This document shows, piece by piece, positions 33,371 to 41,868 of a DNA stretch of 64,000 bases. Position numbers and translations under genes: made by a program. The notes beneath the pieces were generated by a model. The model was not told where the DNA came from, searched no databases, and saw only the letters and a program-made list of their open reading frames with translations. The stretch's first letter is position 1; each line of letters opens with the position of its first letter. Source of the DNA: Ardenticatenaceae bacterium (GTDB lineage Bacteria > Chloroflexota > Anaerolineae > Promineifilales > Promineifilaceae). Where the stretch lies: contig JACKCB010000001.1 of NCBI GenBank assembly GCA_020634235.1, forward strand, positions 1,612,001 through 1,676,000. The letters run 5' to 3'.

Positions 33371-33408
33371 CGTAAAGAAAAAGCCCATCCCCGGCCGGGG
33401 ATGGGCTT
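33371..33408 (-). terminator. Rho-independent terminator built on the CCCCGGCCGGGG palindrome
   Basis: A perfect 28-bp palindrome (33381-33408: AAGCCCATCC, then CCGGCCGGGG, then ATGGGCTT) is followed on the minus strand by TTTCTTT. It ends the transcript of the DUF5684 gene at 33433. The high-copy genome palindrome forms the tip of the stem. Confidence 0.85.
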
Positions 33409-33432
33409 ATTTAAGTCAGCTGCAAAGGCGCA

Positions 33433-33864
33433 TTACCAGCCGCTAGCTTTGGCCGCGCCGGTGCCCTGGTAGGTAGCATCGCCAAAGCCCAGGAGCAGAT
33501 AGAAGATGAAGGGGAAGAAGATCAGGCCGATGGCGAAAAGCGTGCTCTTGCCGAACACCCGGGCCAGGTCCAGGGCCACCAGAATCATCACCACAAAATT
33601 GACGAAGGGGATGAAATAGAGAATGATCCACCAACCCGGCCGGCCGATGATCTCTAACAGGATGTAGAAGTTGTAAATGGGGATAATGGATGCCCACCCC
33701 GGCTTACCCGCCTTGGTGAATATCTTCCACATGCCGGCTACGGCCAGGATGACAAAAATGCCCACACAACAAAAGGTAAAGAAGCTGCTAAAGATAGCGG
33801 CGATAGCACCACCATCATCAGACTGCTGCGCAATGAGCGCCAGGTAAGGCAACAAATTATACAT
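33433..33864 (-). CDS. DUF5684-type small membrane protein (copy 1)
   Basis: A 143-residue protein with four hydrophobic segments. The motif MWKIFTKAGKPGWASIIPIYN (here WKIFTKAGKPGW and SIIPIYNFYILL), followed by GRPGWWIILYFIPFVN, marks the DUF5684/signal-peptidase-I-like family of unknown function. A paralogue is encoded 0.17 kb upstream at 34036-34473. A strong terminator follows. Localisation in the inner membrane is predicted from the helices; no function is known. Confidence 0.88.
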   Translation of the reverse strand: MYNLLPYLALIAQQSDDGGAIAAIFSSFFTFCCVGIFVILAVAGMWKIFTKAGKPGWASIIPIYNFYILLEIIGRPGWWIILYFIPFVNFVVMILVALDLARVFGKSTLFAIGLIFFPFIFYLLLGFGDATYQGTGAAKASGW

Positions 33865-34035
33865 TTTTCCTCCAAATTTACCTTGAACGAGATTTCGTGA
33901 CCATCAAAACTTGCGCGCACAGTGTAGCATTAGAAGCGAAGGGGCGTCAAGCTGACCAGACCATGAAAAACCCCGGTTTGTGGGGGCTGGCGGCGAGTTA
34001 TGGCGCACGTTTGCCGGGCTGCATGCCGCTGCCGG

Positions 34036-34473
34036 TTACCCTCGCCAGTCGCGGGCCATCTTCTGCGCCGCGGCCGGCCCTTTGTACTGCGAATCGCCAA
34101 AGCCCAGCATGATAAAAAAGGCGAAGGGGAAGAAGAGGATGCCCAAAGCGAAGGGAATGCCCCGACCATACGACTCGGCGATGTCCAGGGCGATGAAGAC
34201 GAGGACGATGAGCTGCACGATGGGAATGAAGAAGAGGATGATCCACCAGTTGGGCCGGCCGACGATCTGCAGCATCACCCAGATGTTGTAGAAGGGGATG
34301 ATGGCGGCCCAGCCGGGCTTGTTGGCTTTGGTGAACATCTTCCACAGGCCGGCATAGGACAGGATGACGTAGATAGCCCCACAGCACAGGCTGATGAGGC
34401 TGGCCAGCAGGATGGGGGTGCTATCATCGGACTGCTGCAGGATCAGGGCAAAGAGGGATATGAGATTGGGCAT
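34036..34473 (-). CDS. DUF5684-type small membrane protein (copy 2)
   Basis: A 145-residue paralogue of the neighbouring gene: WKMFTKANKPGWAAIIPFYN in the centre, GRPNWWIILFFIPIVQL after it, four hydrophobic segments and a C-terminal FGDSQYKGPAAA. The start at 34473 is supported by AAGGAGAG 8 nt upstream; the frame is open further but that part is not protein-like. The tandem pair shows local duplication. Function unknown. Confidence 0.88.
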   Translation of the reverse strand: MPNLISLFALILQQSDDSTPILLASLISLCCGAIYVILSYAGLWKMFTKANKPGWAAIIPFYNIWVMLQIVGRPNWWIILFFIPIVQLIVLVFIALDIAESYGRGIPFALGILFFPFAFFIMLGFGDSQYKGPAAAQKMARDWRG

Positions 34474-34578
34474 GGGAACTCTCCTTGGGTTAGTGACTGG
34501 CGAGAACGACTCGCAACGAATGAGCAACTGGCAGGCCAAGTTTAGCACTGGCGTTGGCGAAGCGTCAAGGTAACGTGG

Positions 34579-34607
34579 TTGGCCATTTTCCCCGGCCGGG
34601 ATAAACT
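34579..34607 (+). promoter_or_regulatory. Promoter giving a leaderless DUF2723 transcript
   Basis: TTGGCC (34579-34584), a 17-nt spacer containing CCCCGGCCGGG, and TAAACT (34602-34607); the ATG at 34614 follows after 6 nt. Confidence 0.55.
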
Positions 34608-34613
34608 GCCCCA

Positions 34614-37600
34614 ATGATGAGTACAGAACAACGCCTGCGCCCAAGCGTTACGCTTTCCCCGGCCGGGCTGGCCGGCGTTTTGGCCCTGGGGCTGGGCTAC
34701 GTGGCCGGGCTGGCCACCATCCGCGTTTTGTATGAGGCGCTCTTCCCGGCGGCATTGTGGCTGGCCCGGCCGGGGCCGGCTTTGTTGTTGGCTCTGCTCC
34801 CGGCCGGGGCGGTATATGCCGCGTGGCGCTGGCTGGCCCGGCGGGGCGGCCAACCGCTGGCCGCCCTGGCCGCCCTGCTGCCCCTGCTGCTAAACCTGGT
34901 TTACCTCTTCTCCCCTGCTGTGGACCCGCGCTTTGGCCCCTTCCTCCTGTTGGCCAGCGGCTGGCTGGCCAGCCTGCTGGCCGCGGCCTTGCTGCGGGTG
35001 AAACCCGTGCGGCTGCTGCTCTGGTTGTGGGCGGCGCTGCTGCCCACCTACCTGCTGACCATGGGGCGGGCGGTGGGGCGGGCCGACACCTTTGAGTTCC
35101 AGGTGGTGATCCCCCAATTGGGCATTGCCCACCCCACCGGTTACCCGCTTTACCTGCTGTTGGGCCGCCTGTTCAGTCTGCTCCCGGCCGGGAGCGTGGC
35201 CTGGCGCATCAACCTGGCCTCGGTGGCCTTTGCCCTGGTCGCGGTCAGCCTGGTCTACCTGCTGGGGCTGCGCCTGAGCCAACCCGGCCGGGCAGCGCTG
35301 GCGGCGCTGCTGGCGGCGCTGCTGCTAGGGCTGCTGCCCACATTCTGGAGCCAGGCCATCGAAGCCGAGGTCTACGCCCTGCACGCCCTCTTCGTCGCTG
35401 CCGTGCTTCTGCTCCTCATCACCCTTCTCCGCCAACCCCAACCATCCGCCGCCCCCAAACCCTATCACCGGCTGCTGGCCCTGGCCTTCGCCCTGGGCCT
35501 CGGCCTGACCAACCACCTCACCACCCTCTTCCTGCTGCCCCCGGCCGGGATAACCCTACTCTTTGTCTACCGCCCGGCCGGGCTGAATCTGAAGCGGCTG
35601 GCCGGGCTGGCCCTGGCCTTTTTGGCCCCGCTGCTGCTCTACGCCTACCTGCCCCTGCGCTGGGCCGCCGTGAACGGCGAGCCGATGGGCGCCGCTCGCT
35701 TTGTGGATTGGGTGATCGGCGGCCGTTTCCAGGGGGCGCTGCAGCTCACCGCCTGGCTGCACGATGCCACCCGCTACCAGGTCGTGGGCCGCCTCTTTCT
35801 GGCCGAATGGCAGCCACCGATCCTGCTGCTGCTGGTGCCGGTGGGGCTGGTCGTCCTGTTTGCCCGCCAGTGGCGCGTGGCCCTGGTGCTGCTGCTGACC
35901 TGGCTGGGCTACACCTTCTACGCCCTCAACTACTACGTGCCCGATCTGGCCGTCTTTTTGCTGCCGGCCCACCTGGTGATGGCCGTCTGGTGGGGCGTGG
36001 GGCTGGCGGCCCTGGTGCAAGGGGTGGCGCAGGCTGGCGGGCGTTTTGCCCCTCTGGGGCAGGCAGCGCTCTATCTGCTGGCCATCGGGCCGCTTGTGGT
36101 AACGGTGGGGCAGACGCGCTGGGCAGCAGTGAGCCGCGCCAGCTCTGACGGGCAGACGGGTTGGGCGGCGGGGGTGCTGGCCCAACCGCTGGCCCAGGAT
36201 GGGGCCATCCTGGCCGACAGCGACAAGTTCCCACCGCTCTATTATTTGCAGCAGGCGGAAGGGGCGCGGCCCGACCTGGACATCACCGTGCTGCCGGATG
36301 AGGCGGCCTACCGGGCCAACCTGGCGGCGCGGCTGGCCGCCGGGCAAACGGTGTACCTGGCGCGCTACCTGCCGGGGCTGGCGGGAAGCTACCATCTGCG
36401 CTCCGCCGGGCCGCTGGTGGAGGTGGGCACAGCGCCGCTGGCGACGCTGCCGGCCGGGGCACAGCCCAGTGATTTGCGTTTTGGCCAGGTGCGGCTGCGC
36501 GGCTATTTGTTGGAAGCGGCGGCGGCGACCGACCCGGCCGGGACGGCCCTGACGCTGTTCTGGCAGGCGGATGAACCGCTGGATGAGGTGTGGCACGTCT
36601 ACACGCGCTGGGCCGGCCAGGGGTATGTTGGCGCGCCCATCCCCCCGGCCGGGCAGCACCCGGCCAACAACAGCTATCCCACGGTGGCCTGGGAGCCGGG
36701 CGAACTGGTGCCCGACTATCATTGGCTGCCCCGGCCGGGGTTGAACGCACCGCAGGAGCTGGCGCTGCAAGTAGCCCTGGCCCCGCCGTTTACCCGGCCG
36801 GAGGCGCTGGCCTGGCAAACGGTGACCACCCTGCTTGTGGCCCCGCCGGCAGCGCTGGCCGAGGCCCAGCCACAGCAGCCGCTGCGGGCACAGGTTGGCC
36901 CGCTGCTGCTCTCTGGCGCGGTGTTTCCGGCCCAGGTGCGGCCGGGCAGCGCGTTGAACGTGGCCCTGGCGGGCTACGGGGCGGGGGCGGCGGCGCTGCA
37001 AGTGGCCCTGCGCCCGGCCGGGGAGGCAACCCGGTTGCCGGGCGAGCAGCAGGCGCTGGCCCTGCCGGCGGTGGCCACAGACCAACCCTTCGTTTACACG
37101 CTGCCGGTGGGCACGGCTGTGCCGGCCGGCCGTTACCAGTTGTTTGCCTACCATCCGGCGCTGGCGGCGCGCTGTGGCTGGCTGGCTCCGCTGCGTGAGG
37201 GTTGTGTGCTGGGGGAGGTGACGGTGAGTGGTGTGCCGCTCCCGGCCGGGGCGACCAATTTTGCCGACCAAATCGCCCTGCTGGATATTGACGTGCCGGA
37301 GACGGAACTCCGGCCGGGGGGCACGCTGGCGCTGACGCTGCACTGGCAGTCGCTGGCCCCGCTGCCGGCAGATTACACCGTGTTTGTGCAGGTGCTGGAT
37401 GCTCAGGACCGGATTGTGGGGCAGGTGGACAGTTGGCCGCTGCAAGGAACCTACCCAACCAGCCAGTGGCCGGCCGGGGAAGTCGTCAGCGATCCTTACC
37501 TGGTGCCGTTGGCCGCCGACCTGCCGCCCGGCCCTTACCGGCTGCAAGTGGGCTGGTATTTGCTGGCCACTTTGCAGCGCCTGCCAGTGCTGGATGAGGT

Positions 37601-37652
37601 GGGCAATATTGTGGATGACAAGGTAATGGTGGAGGGGTTGGTGGTGCGGTGA
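34614..37652 (+). CDS. DUF2723 glycosyltransferase-like membrane protein
   Basis: The 1012-residue protein has about twelve hydrophobic helices in residues 15-500. The DUF2723 hallmark DTFEFQVVIPQLGIAHPTGYPLY (here DTFEFQVVIPQLG and HPTGYPLYLLLG) carries the acidic residue expected of GT-C lipid-sugar-dependent transferases. The C-terminal half is soluble and outside, made of beta-rich modules (LTLFWQADEPL, LTLHWQSLAPLPADYTVFVQ). The family includes O-mannosyltransferases, so protein or lipid glycosylation is the inferred role. It fits the surrounding glycan-export genes. The transcript appears leaderless. Confidence 0.87.
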   Translation: MMSTEQRLRPSVTLSPAGLAGVLALGLGYVAGLATIRVLYEALFPAALWLARPGPALLLALLPAGAVYAAWRWLARRGGQPLAALAALLPLLLNLVYLFSPAVDPRFGPFLLLASGWLASLLAAALLRVKPVRLLLWLWAALLPTYLLTMGRAVGRADTFEFQVVIPQLGIAHPTGYPLYLLLGRLFSLLPAGSVAWRINLASVAFALVAVSLVYLLGLRLSQPGRAALAALLAALLLGLLPTFWSQAIEAEVYALHALFVAAVLLLLITLLRQPQPSAAPKPYHRLLALAFALGLGLTNHLTTLFLLPPAGITLLFVYRPAGLNLKRLAGLALAFLAPLLLYAYLPLRWAAVNGEPMGAARFVDWVIGGRFQGALQLTAWLHDATRYQVVGRLFLAEWQPPILLLLVPVGLVVLFARQWRVALVLLLTWLGYTFYALNYYVPDLAVFLLPAHLVMAVWWGVGLAALVQGVAQAGGRFAPLGQAALYLLAIGPLVVTVGQTRWAAVSRASSDGQTGWAAGVLAQPLAQDGAILADSDKFPPLYYLQQAEGARPDLDITVLPDEAAYRANLAARLAAGQTVYLARYLPGLAGSYHLRSAGPLVEVGTAPLATLPAGAQPSDLRFGQVRLRGYLLEAAAATDPAGTALTLFWQADEPLDEVWHVYTRWAGQGYVGAPIPPAGQHPANNSYPTVAWEPGELVPDYHWLPRPGLNAPQELALQVALAPPFTRPEALAWQTVTTLLVAPPAALAEAQPQQPLRAQVGPLLLSGAVFPAQVRPGSALNVALAGYGAGAAALQVALRPAGEATRLPGEQQALALPAVATDQPFVYTLPVGTAVPAGRYQLFAYHPALAARCGWLAPLREGCVLGEVTVSGVPLPAGATNFADQIALLDIDVPETELRPGGTLALTLHWQSLAPLPADYTVFVQVLDAQDRIVGQVDSWPLQGTYPTSQWPAGEVVSDPYLVPLAADLPPGPYRLQVGWYLLATLQRLPVLDEVGNIVDDKVMVEGLVVR

Positions 37653-37685
37653 TTCGTGTGGCGTGTTTCGTATTTGGATGGATAG

Positions 37686-38537
37686 ATGCCTGATGACCAG
37701 CAGCCAGTGACTGAGGAACAGCAGCTGCCGATTGCGGTTGTGATTCCGCATGCCGGGTTGGCGGTACCGCCGGAGGTGGCCGGCCGGGTGGCCCTGAGCG
37801 CAGCGCAGATTTTTAATGAGGCGGATGCGTATGCCGACCTGCTGTATGATTTTCGCGGCCGGGTGCTGCACTGGGTGTGCTTCCCGTATGCGCGGGCGGT
37901 GGTGGATGTGAACCGCCCGGATGACCCGGCCCGCACCCGGCCGGGGGATGGCATTGTGAAGCGGCAAACCAGCTACGGTGCGCCGGTGTTCCGGCCGGGG
38001 CAGGCCCCGGATGCGGCCCTGGAGCGGCAGCTTATTGAGCGCTACTGGCGGCCCTGGCATGCACAGTTGGCGGCCATTGCCGCCGATCCGCGGGTGCGGC
38101 TGGTGATTGATGCCCACAGCATGGCCGCGGCCGGCCCCACGCTGTATGATGACCCGGCGGCGGCGCGCCCGCGGGTTAGTGTTTCTAACCTGGGGCGGCC
38201 GGATGGCACGGCGCACCCGCAGCGGCCGCTGGCGGCTCCGCCAGAGCTTACCCGGCAGTTGGCGGCGGCGTTGGCGGCGGCGCTGGCAGATTTGCCGGTA
38301 TTGGCTGTTCCCGGCCGGGAGGTGGCCATCAACCAGCCCTTTTATGGCGGCTATGATCTGTGGGCGCACGGCGGCCAGCAGCAGCCCTGGTGCATGGTGG
38401 AGGTGAATCGGGCGCTGTACGTGGGCCAGCAGGATGGGGAAACGGCGGTGTCGCCGCCCCGGTTGGCGTACATTGCGCCGCTGCGGGAGCGGTTGTGGCA
38501 GGCGTTTGTTGCCGGGGTGGAGGGGATGATGGGGTGA
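37686..38537 (+). CDS. N-formylglutamate amidohydrolase family protein
   Basis: The 283-residue protein follows the FGase pattern: VVIPHAG near residue 18, DVNRP, and DAHSM with the metal ligands near residue 145, then YGGYDLW and a final MVEVNRALY. Family members hydrolyse N-formyl-L-glutamate to formate and glutamate in histidine degradation, or related amides. No other histidine-degradation gene is nearby, so the substrate is uncertain. It is 33 nt after the glycosyltransferase gene and may be cotranscribed with it. Confidence 0.85.
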   Translation: MPDDQQPVTEEQQLPIAVVIPHAGLAVPPEVAGRVALSAAQIFNEADAYADLLYDFRGRVLHWVCFPYARAVVDVNRPDDPARTRPGDGIVKRQTSYGAPVFRPGQAPDAALERQLIERYWRPWHAQLAAIAADPRVRLVIDAHSMAAAGPTLYDDPAAARPRVSVSNLGRPDGTAHPQRPLAAPPELTRQLAAALAAALADLPVLAVPGREVAINQPFYGGYDLWAHGGQQQPWCMVEVNRALYVGQQDGETAVSPPRLAYIAPLRERLWQAFVAGVEGMMG

Positions 38538-38544
38538 GGGGCGG

Positions 38545-38574
38545 TTGGTTGAGGGGGATGTTCTGGGTTAGAAT
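38545..38574 (+). promoter_or_regulatory. Promoter giving a leaderless wzt-like transcript
   Basis: TTGGTT (38545-38550), 18-nt spacer, TAGAAT (38569-38574), then 8 nt to the ATG at 38583. Confidence 0.55.
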
Positions 38575-38582
38575 CGGGCTAC

Positions 38583-39851
38583 ATGAAAGATAAAACAGGC
38601 AACATGAATGAGAATCAACTGCCAGCCATTAGCTTCCAGAATGTGAGCAAGCGTTTTATGCTGCATTCGAGCGCGCCGCAGACGGTGTTGGAGACGGTCA
38701 TCTCGACCTTTCGACGGCGCAAGGCGCAGGGGCAGGAGCTGTGGGCGGTGCGTGATTTGAGCTTTGATGTGATGCCGGGGGAAAGCCTGGGCATTATTGG
38801 CCGCAATGGGGCGGGCAAGAGCACGCTGCTGAAGCTGGTAGCCCGCATTCTGCGCCCCACCAGCGGCCGGATTGCCGTGCGCGGCCGGGTGAGTGCGCTG
38901 CTGGAGTTGGGCGCAGGTTTTCATCCGGACCTCACCGGCCGGGAGAACATCTATCTCAACGGTTCGGTGCTGGGGCTGACCCGGCAGGATATTGAGGCCA
39001 GCTACCAGGACATTGTGGACTTCTCGGAGCTGGGCGACTTCATCGATATGCCGGTAAAGCATTACTCGTCCGGCATGTACATGCGTTTGGGCTTTAGCGT
39101 GGCCATTCACGTCCGGCCGGATGTGCTGCTGATTGACGAGATTCTGGCCGTGGGGGATCAGGCGTTCCAGGCGAAGTGCGTGGAGCGGATTTTTTCGATG
39201 CAGCGCGAGGGCAAGACGATTGTGCTGGTGAGCCATCACAGCGAGGTGATTCGCAGTATTTGCAGCCACGCGCTGTGGGTGGAGCATGGGCATGTGCAGG
39301 CGGCCGGGCCGGTGCGCGAGGTGTTGTCGGCCTATGCGGCGTTCTATGCCCAGGGGCAGCAGAAGCGGCTGAAGTCGGAGGGGCTGGGCTTTCGCTGGGG
39401 CACGGGCGAGATGGAGATGACGGGCGTGCACCTGCGGACGGCGGATGGCCAGGAGACGGAGACGTTTGCCACGGGGGACGTGGTGCAGGTGGTCATTGAT
39501 TACACGGTGCACCGGCCGGTACACCAGCCCCAGTTTGAAGTGTCGCTCTTTCGGGACGATGGTTTGCAGTTGGCTGGTGGTGGGGCATACCCGGTTGGCC
39601 CCCCGGCCGGGGCGTTGACGGGCAGCGGTACGGTAATCTACCGCATGGAACGGCTGCCGCTGCTGCCGGGGGAGTACCGGCTGACGGTGATGGTACATGA
39701 TGGCCGCCCGGAACATGCTTATGATTGTCATGAACTGGCCTATGCGCTGGAGGTCCCGGCCGGGGGCGACGAACGCTACGAGGGGTTTGTCCGGCTGGCA
39801 GCCAGTTGGGATTGGGTGCCACACCAAGAGAGTTCCTTGTTTAATGTTTAG
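38583..39851 (+). CDS. Wzt/TagH-like polysaccharide ABC exporter ATPase
   Basis: Residues ~10-245 form the ATPase of the polysaccharide-export subfamily: Walker A GRNGAGKST, the diagnostic ELGAGFHPDLTGRENIYLNG (seen as LGAGFHPDLTGREN), signature YSSGMYMRLGF and Walker B VLLIDEILAVGD. Residues ~280-410 form a beta-sandwich like the Wzt C-terminal domain that recognises the glycan end. It should pair with the permease encoded at 28906-29811. The start is fixed by a -10 box 8 nt upstream. Confidence 0.93.
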   Translation: MKDKTGNMNENQLPAISFQNVSKRFMLHSSAPQTVLETVISTFRRRKAQGQELWAVRDLSFDVMPGESLGIIGRNGAGKSTLLKLVARILRPTSGRIAVRGRVSALLELGAGFHPDLTGRENIYLNGSVLGLTRQDIEASYQDIVDFSELGDFIDMPVKHYSSGMYMRLGFSVAIHVRPDVLLIDEILAVGDQAFQAKCVERIFSMQREGKTIVLVSHHSEVIRSICSHALWVEHGHVQAAGPVREVLSAYAAFYAQGQQKRLKSEGLGFRWGTGEMEMTGVHLRTADGQETETFATGDVVQVVIDYTVHRPVHQPQFEVSLFRDDGLQLAGGGAYPVGPPAGALTGSGTVIYRMERLPLLPGEYRLTVMVHDGRPEHAYDCHELAYALEVPAGGDERYEGFVRLAASWDWVPHQESSLFNV

Positions 39852-40047
39852 TGAAATCTGGCCTGGATTGCCGGCGGTTTGTACTGGTTTACCGGGCCTA
39901 TGGGTTACACTGGGTTGCTTACGACATGATGCCCTGGCATTGGGCCGAAGCTGAACCCCCGGCCAGTGAAAGATGCGCCGCAGTCATGAGGCTGGACGTT
40001 TTTTGCTGGGTTGGCAAGAATTTTCACGACCGCGAGGTGGTAGGTAA

Positions 40048-41793
40048 ATGAACAAGCTTTCTCGTCAGCACAAATTCCTCTCTTTGGGCCTCTTCATGGC
40101 CATGGTTTGCCTGTTGGCGCTGCTGGCGCAGCGCACCCAGGCTGTCTCGTCGGCCGGGCTGCCGGCTGATGAGCTTTTCTTGCTGCGGCATGGACCGGCG
40201 GAGATGACCCCGGCCGGGGTCATTTCCGGCGAAGGCACTGCCGCAGGCAGCAGCTTCCAGTTCGCGCCAATCATCAACAGCGAACCGGAGACGGGCGTGA
40301 GCAACTGCCGCTATGGGATCACGACGCTGGGCAATGACCAGGTAGGCAAGGTGGATGACCTGGGCTCCGGTGCATATCTGGACTTCGGCTGGCGGGCTAT
40401 CGCGGCCAGCAATGGCGCGCAGTACCTCCCCCTGGTCGTCGTCAAGGGGGACCGGGATGCCAGTGGCAACTATCTGCATACCTATACCGTATCCCCCCGC
40501 ATCGACATCACTGACCCCAGTGATCCCGATGGCCTGCGCTTTTGGCTGGGCGTTTACCCGGGTTATCTCTGGTTTGTGGGCAATGAGGTAGATCGTGGGC
40601 CAGACCCCGGCGGGACAACGAGCTTGCAGGGGGACCTGTACCCGGAAGATTATGCCCGGGCGTATAACGAGGTCTACCAGTACATCAAGCAGTATGACAC
40701 GAAGGCCAGGGTGGCGGTTTCCGGGCTGGTGCAGGTGACCCCCGGCCGGTTGCAATACCTGGACCTGGTCTGGGCGGCGCATATCGAGGAGTTTGGCTAC
40801 CCGATGCCGGTGGATGTCTGGAACATGCACCTGTACATCCTGCCGGAAGTGAACCCGGCCGGGGAGCCCAACGGTATCGCCAACGTAGCCTTGGGCACCA
40901 ACCCGGCGCTTGGACGCAGAGAGAGCGGCGGAAACGCGGCCCTGTGCGCCCTCAGCGAAGTCTACTGCTATGCCGAACATGACGACATGAACGTCTTTGC
41001 CGAACAGGTAGTAGCCATGCGTACCTGGATGAAGAACCATGGCGAGCGCAACAAACCCCTCATCCTCTCCGAATACTCTCTGCTCTACCCCTACGTGGTT
41101 GATGGCAGCACCTGCTTCATCCAAGACGAATACGGGCAATGCTTTACCCCGCAGCGGGTTCAGAACTTCCTGACCGCCTCCTTCAACTACCTGGACTCGG
41201 CCACCAGCGCCAGCCTGGGCTATCCGCTGGACAACAACCGGCTGATCCAGCAGTGGATCTGGTTCAGCGTCAACAACCAAAACTATGCCGGCTCGGTCAG
41301 CAATCTATATAACCACGACAATGACGGCAACCTGACCACCCTCCGGCAACTGGGGGAGATGTTCATCAGCCGCACCAACGGCCAGGCAGCGACCCGCAAC
41401 TTGCTGCCAGACAAAGCCGCCACGCCGGTCGTCTTCTTGAACGGCGCGGCCTCGGTCAGTGCGCCCATTTGGGTCACCTTCCGCAACAACGGCAACACCC
41501 AGATCGCCACCCCCTTCCAGGTGACTTTCTACTCCAATTCCACGCTCACCAGCGTCATTGGCTCGGCAACCGTAACGCCCCAGCCCAGTGTGTTTGGCTG
41601 CGCCACCGTCGACTACAAAGCCAACGTAACCTGGACCAACCTGGTCGCCGGCAAGCACCGCTACTGGGCTAAAGTCGACAGCCAAAATGTGATTGTAGAG
41701 TCCAATGAAGGGGACAACGTAATTCAAGGCTATGTATTGGTGGATCCCGACCAGATTAGACTGCCTGTCATCTCGCGCAGCGGCAACAATTGA
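40048..41793 (+). CDS. Secreted clan-A glycoside-hydrolase-like protein with CARDB-type domain
   Basis: A signal peptide (residues ~1-33) precedes a likely TIM-barrel domain (about 80-420). Glu180 in FVGNEVDRG fits the Asn-Glu acid/base of clan GH-A, and Glu342 in LILSEYSLLYP fits the nucleophile, with a credible spacing. The C-terminal ~115 residues resemble a CARDB/Ig-like adhesion domain (PIWVTFRNNGNTQIATPF, NVIVESNEGDN). The inferred role is cutting extracellular or surface glycans; the GH family is not identified. GGTAGGTAA precedes the ATG. Confidence 0.68.
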   Translation: MNKLSRQHKFLSLGLFMAMVCLLALLAQRTQAVSSAGLPADELFLLRHGPAEMTPAGVISGEGTAAGSSFQFAPIINSEPETGVSNCRYGITTLGNDQVGKVDDLGSGAYLDFGWRAIAASNGAQYLPLVVVKGDRDASGNYLHTYTVSPRIDITDPSDPDGLRFWLGVYPGYLWFVGNEVDRGPDPGGTTSLQGDLYPEDYARAYNEVYQYIKQYDTKARVAVSGLVQVTPGRLQYLDLVWAAHIEEFGYPMPVDVWNMHLYILPEVNPAGEPNGIANVALGTNPALGRRESGGNAALCALSEVYCYAEHDDMNVFAEQVVAMRTWMKNHGERNKPLILSEYSLLYPYVVDGSTCFIQDEYGQCFTPQRVQNFLTASFNYLDSATSASLGYPLDNNRLIQQWIWFSVNNQNYAGSVSNLYNHDNDGNLTTLRQLGEMFISRTNGQAATRNLLPDKAATPVVFLNGAASVSAPIWVTFRNNGNTQIATPFQVTFYSNSTLTSVIGSATVTPQPSVFGCATVDYKANVTWTNLVAGKHRYWAKVDSQNVIVESNEGDNVIQGYVLVDPDQIRLPVISRSGNN

Positions 41794-41868
41794 TGCGCCG
41801 GTGCGCGCTGCCTAGCTGTTCACGGACAGCCTCTTGAGGGTCGTGGGCCTGCGGTCCACGTCAAGCTC

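Noticed and set aside
35556..38369. A 937-codon open frame on the minus strand
   Set aside because: It runs antisense to the DUF2723 and N-formylglutamate amidohydrolase genes. Its product is Arg/Gln/His/Pro-rich without motifs, the usual shadow of a GC-rich gene.
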